From Desulfobacterales bacterium (GTDB lineage Bacteria; Desulfobacterota; Desulfobacteria; Desulfobacterales; Desulfobacteraceae), in the NCBI GenBank assembly GCA_022361535.1, contig JAKSAU010000595.1:1-8132 (forward strand): DNA of 8,132 bases. Reading direction: 5' to 3'. Under the pieces are notes generated by a model that made no database searches, had not been told where the DNA came from, and saw only the letters and a list, made by a program, of their open reading frames with translations. The translations under genes and the position numbers were made by a program. Shown one piece after another: positions 6,136 through 8,132 of this stretch; within the stretch, counting starts at the first letter, position 1, and every line of letters starts with the position of its first letter.

Positions 6136-7575
6136 ATGATTGAAGATATTTGCAAAGCTCATACAGATCTGTCTGCGGATGATATCCGACGGGTGAAAGA
6201 CGTTGCCAAAGTTTTGGATGCCGTGGCTGACCTGATGGGAGCGGACCTGTTTATTGATTGCCCGACCCGGAACGGGGATGTGGCAATCGTTGTCGCCCAG
6301 GCTCGGCCGGTAAACGGAAAATCTTTGTACAAAGGGTCTGTTGTGGGTGAGTTTGCCCACAGGAGCAATGAACCTGCTGCCCTGCGGACCTTAGATGTGG
6401 GCATGGGTACCATGGACCTCATGGCAAAAACCCAGGAAAATAAGGATGTAAGGCAGAATGTGGCGCCCATAAAAAATGAGCAAGGCGACGTGATTGCCTG
6501 CCTGATTGCTGAAACCGATGTGACTGCTGATGAGAAAACCAAAAGAAAGGTGTCCTTGCTGTCGAAAACAACCGAACAACTGACAAACGCATTGGTATCG
6601 ACCCGTCAGACTGACCAGGGGATTCCCGACCACCTTACAGATGGAATTTTGATCTTCAATTCCAGAGGAACGGCAGTTTTTGCAAACCCTGTGGCGCGAA
6701 AGATCTATAAAAAACTTGGTTATATGAACGTCCTTGAAGGAATGGCATTCTCTAACCTGGCGTTGGAAGACATTGAATTTGAAGATATATTGGAGAAAAA
6801 GCAAATTACGTCTCAAGGTGTTAAATTCGGCAGCAGGGTGCTCAATATTAAATATGCGCAAATGAAAGGCCAGGATCAGGATCCGGTTACAGGCGCAGTG
6901 ATGCTTATTAATGATGATACCGCAGTCAGGGCAGCGGAAAAGGAATTGATTCTAAAATCCGTTGCCATCAAGGAAATTCATCACCGGGTCAAAAACAACC
7001 TTCAAACCATTGCAAGTCTTTTACGTCTTCAGTCAAGACGAATCGATAATGACAGTGCAAAAAAAGCGTTTAGCGAAAGCATCAACAGGGTTTTAAGTAT
7101 TGCTGCGACACATGAAATCCTGGCCCAGAACGGTGTGGATGATGTCGACTTGACCATTATGCTCAAAAGAATCCTGAACTCTGTGATTGGGCATAGTATT
7201 GATGCGGGCAGCAATATTAAAATAAGTATCACCGGTGATTCCATTAAAACCAATTCCGATGTGGCCACTTCAATTGCCCTGGTGGTCAACGAATTGATAC
7301 AAAACTGCCTGAAATATGCATTTAAAGGCAGGGATAAGGGCAATATCCGGGTGGAGATTCACCGTGGGGAAACCTACTCCAATATTGCCATCATAGACGA
7401 TGGCGTGGGATACGATGTGAATAAGGAAAGCCAGGCAGGCGCCCTTGGACGAAGAATCGTCCAGCAGCTGGTGTCTGATAAGTTAGGGGGAAACCTTTCT
7501 GTGGAATCCGGTGAAAAAGGCACCAAGGTGCTGTTTGATTTCTCCCACGAGCCTGGAGGTTCCCAGGTCTCTTAA
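6136..7575 (+). CDS. eutW: Soluble sensor histidine kinase EutW
   Basis: Cognate kinase for EutV; in Firmicutes it autophosphorylates in response to ethanolamine. The 479 residues lack membrane segments, so the signal is sensed inside the cell. In order: an N-terminal GAF-like kinase sensor domain (about 1-135, ending in the AETDVT region), a helix, a PAS domain (about 163-265), a HisKA_2-type dimerisation domain with KEIHHRVKNNLQ (His282/His283, one being the phosphoacceptor), and a HATPase_c domain with the N-box around Asn385 (NELIQNCLKYAF) and DDGVGYD (421-427). The start at 6136 gives MIEDICKAHTDLS, like the family, with AGG 12 bases upstream. ATG 6091 would overlap the end of eutV and add 15 residues, and is rejected. 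The eutA attenuator begins about 50 bases after the stop. Confidence 0.92.
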   Translation: MIEDICKAHTDLSADDIRRVKDVAKVLDAVADLMGADLFIDCPTRNGDVAIVVAQARPVNGKSLYKGSVVGEFAHRSNEPAALRTLDVGMGTMDLMAKTQENKDVRQNVAPIKNEQGDVIACLIAETDVTADEKTKRKVSLLSKTTEQLTNALVSTRQTDQGIPDHLTDGILIFNSRGTAVFANPVARKIYKKLGYMNVLEGMAFSNLALEDIEFEDILEKKQITSQGVKFGSRVLNIKYAQMKGQDQDPVTGAVMLINDDTAVRAAEKELILKSVAIKEIHHRVKNNLQTIASLLRLQSRRIDNDSAKKAFSESINRVLSIAATHEILAQNGVDDVDLTIMLKRILNSVIGHSIDAGSNIKISITGDSIKTNSDVATSIALVVNELIQNCLKYAFKGRDKGNIRVEIHRGETYSNIAIIDDGVGYDVNKESQAGALGRRIVQQLVSDKLGGNLSVESGEKGTKVLFDFSHEPGGSQVS

Positions 7576-7583
7576 AAATCACC

Positions 7584-7601
7584 AGGCTCATGACTGAGCT
7601 T
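7584..7601 (+). other. Small stem-loop just after eutW
   Basis: Arm AGGCTCA (7584-7590), loop TGAC, arm TGAGCTT (7595-7601), with one G-T pair. The bases after it are AT-rich but contain no proper T-tract. A weak terminator or mRNA 3' structure is possible. Confidence 0.35.
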
Positions 7602-7623
7602 GTCTAATAATTTGTAACAGATG

Positions 7624-7667
7624 CCTGTACAACGGGGTGCAGGGCTTGAAAAAGGCAATGACGCCTT
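7624..7667 (+). promoter_or_regulatory. EutV (ANTAR) dual-hairpin antitermination site upstream of eutA
   Basis: P1: arm CCTGTAC (7624-7630), loop AACGGG (7631-7636), arm GTGCAGG (7637-7643), seven pairs with one T-G. After eight bases comes P2: arm AAGGC (7652-7656), loop AATGAC (7657-7662), arm GCCTT (7663-7667), five perfect pairs. Both loops have A at position 1 and G at position 4. The P1 loop and its 3' flank are the same as in the permease leader, with different but still pairing bases in the stem. The P2 3' arm forms the start of the terminator at 7663-7710. EutV binding should favour P2 and release eutA and the genes after it. Confidence 0.87.
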
Positions 7668-7710
7668 GGGTACGGGAAAACTGTTTTTTCTCGAATTCAA
7701 GGCTTTTTTT
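7663..7710 (+). terminator. Regulated intrinsic terminator in the eutA leader
   Basis: Arm GCCTTGGGT-A-CGGG (7663-7676) pairs with CTCG-A-ATTCAAGGC (7690-7703) around one A/A mismatch, including three G-T pairs. AAAA and TTTT in the loop can add more pairs. Seven T follow (7704-7710). It lies 77 bases before the eutA start and is mutually exclusive with P2. Confidence 0.86.
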
Positions 7711-7741
7711 ATGGATGAAAATAGAGCGATCCCTTATTTAG

Positions 7742-7760
7742 AAAGGCTTTTTCAGCCTTT
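7742..7760 (+). other. Extra stem-loop between the attenuator and the eutA ribosome site
   Basis: Arm AAAGGCT (7742-7748), loop TTTTC, arm AGCCTTT (7754-7760), seven perfect pairs. A run of seven T starts nine bases later (7769-7775), too far for a standard terminator, and abuts the GGAG ribosome site. Its GCCTT could also pair with the terminator's AAGGC at 7699-7703. Confidence 0.5.
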
Positions 7761-7787
7761 GAGGGCAATTTTTTTGGAGATGCAAAA

Positions 7788-8132
7788 TTGAAAGAAACCA
7801 TTTTAAGTGTCGGCATAGATATCGGGACATCCACCACCCAGCTGGTGTTCTCCCGGATCCATATTGAAAATATGGCGTCCCTGGTTTCAATCCCCAGGCT
7901 GAAAATCATGGACAAGCAGATTATCCATACCAGCTCCATCCATTATACACCTTTAGCGTCTGCCAACAGGATTGACGGAGCAGCAGTTCGTACCCTTGTG
8001 GAGCAGGAGTATGCAAAGGCCAATATCTCTGCCAGTCAAGTTGGAACAGGCGCTGTGATCATCACAGGGGAAACAGCAAGAAAGGACAACGCAGCAGACG
8101 TCCTTAACACCCTATCCGGTCTGGCAGGCGAA
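7788..8132 (+). CDS. eutA: Ethanolamine ammonia-lyase reactivase EutA (N-terminal part)
   Basis: EutA reactivates adenosylcobalamin-dependent ethanolamine ammonia-lyase (EutBC) by ATP-dependent exchange of damaged cofactor. The first 115 residues are present and the frame stays open to the right edge. The N-terminus contains the actin/Hsp70-type phosphate-binding loop SVGIDIGTSTTQLVFSR, and near residues 85-95 the family motif GAVIITGETARKD; both match EutA closely. The start is TTG at 7788, with GGAG (7776-7779) eight bases upstream; the nearby ATG at 7780 is out of frame and meets a stop after three codons. Transcription is predicted to be gated by the EutV-type attenuator in the leader. 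eutB and eutC are expected next. Confidence 0.92.
   Translation, partial: MKETILSVGIDIGTSTTQLVFSRIHIENMASLVSIPRLKIMDKQIIHTSSIHYTPLASANRIDGAAVRTLVEQEYAKANISASQVGTGAVIITGETARKDNAADVLNTLSGLAGE

Overview
The window looks like the chromosome of a Gram-negative, probably strictly anaerobic bacterium with moderate G+C. The large Cache/HAMP/PAS sensor kinase and the combination of an ethanolamine (Eut) locus with Firmicutes-style EutV/EutW control would fit a Desulfobacterota sulfate reducer (Desulfobacter relatives). That placement is an inference from gene style; no marker gene in the window proves it.

Left part (1-3091, minus strand): two signalling genes read right to left. The first is a membrane sensor histidine kinase, which runs off the left edge. 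Upstream of it is a GAF-GGDEF diguanylate cyclase with its own terminator and a candidate promoter. Neither has a visible functional link to the genes on the right.

Right part (3276-8132, plus strand): an ethanolamine-utilisation cluster in the order Eat-type ethanolamine permease, eutS (microcompartment shell protein), eutV (receiver-ANTAR RNA-binding antiterminator), eutW (cognate soluble histidine kinase), and eutA (reactivase of ethanolamine ammonia-lyase, cut by the right edge). eutB, eutC and further shell genes are expected beyond the window.

The most interesting content is non-coding. Upstream of the permease (3276-3358) and upstream of eutA (7624-7710) there are matching RNA elements. 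Each has two small hairpins with six-base loops carrying A at position 1 and G at position 4, and the 3' arm of the second hairpin is also the 5' arm of a strong intrinsic terminator ending in a T-tract. This is the known architecture of ANTAR target RNAs. It predicts that ethanolamine sensed by EutW leads to phosphorylated EutV, which stabilises the second hairpin and lets RNA polymerase read through. Because eutV and eutW lie downstream of the first element and eutA downstream of the second, the locus appears to have two serial checkpoints and possible positive autoregulation. The 235-base gap before eutS has no such element. Instead it holds a long stem-loop without a T-tract, a short inverted repeat, a pair of 8-base direct repeats and a possible -10 box.
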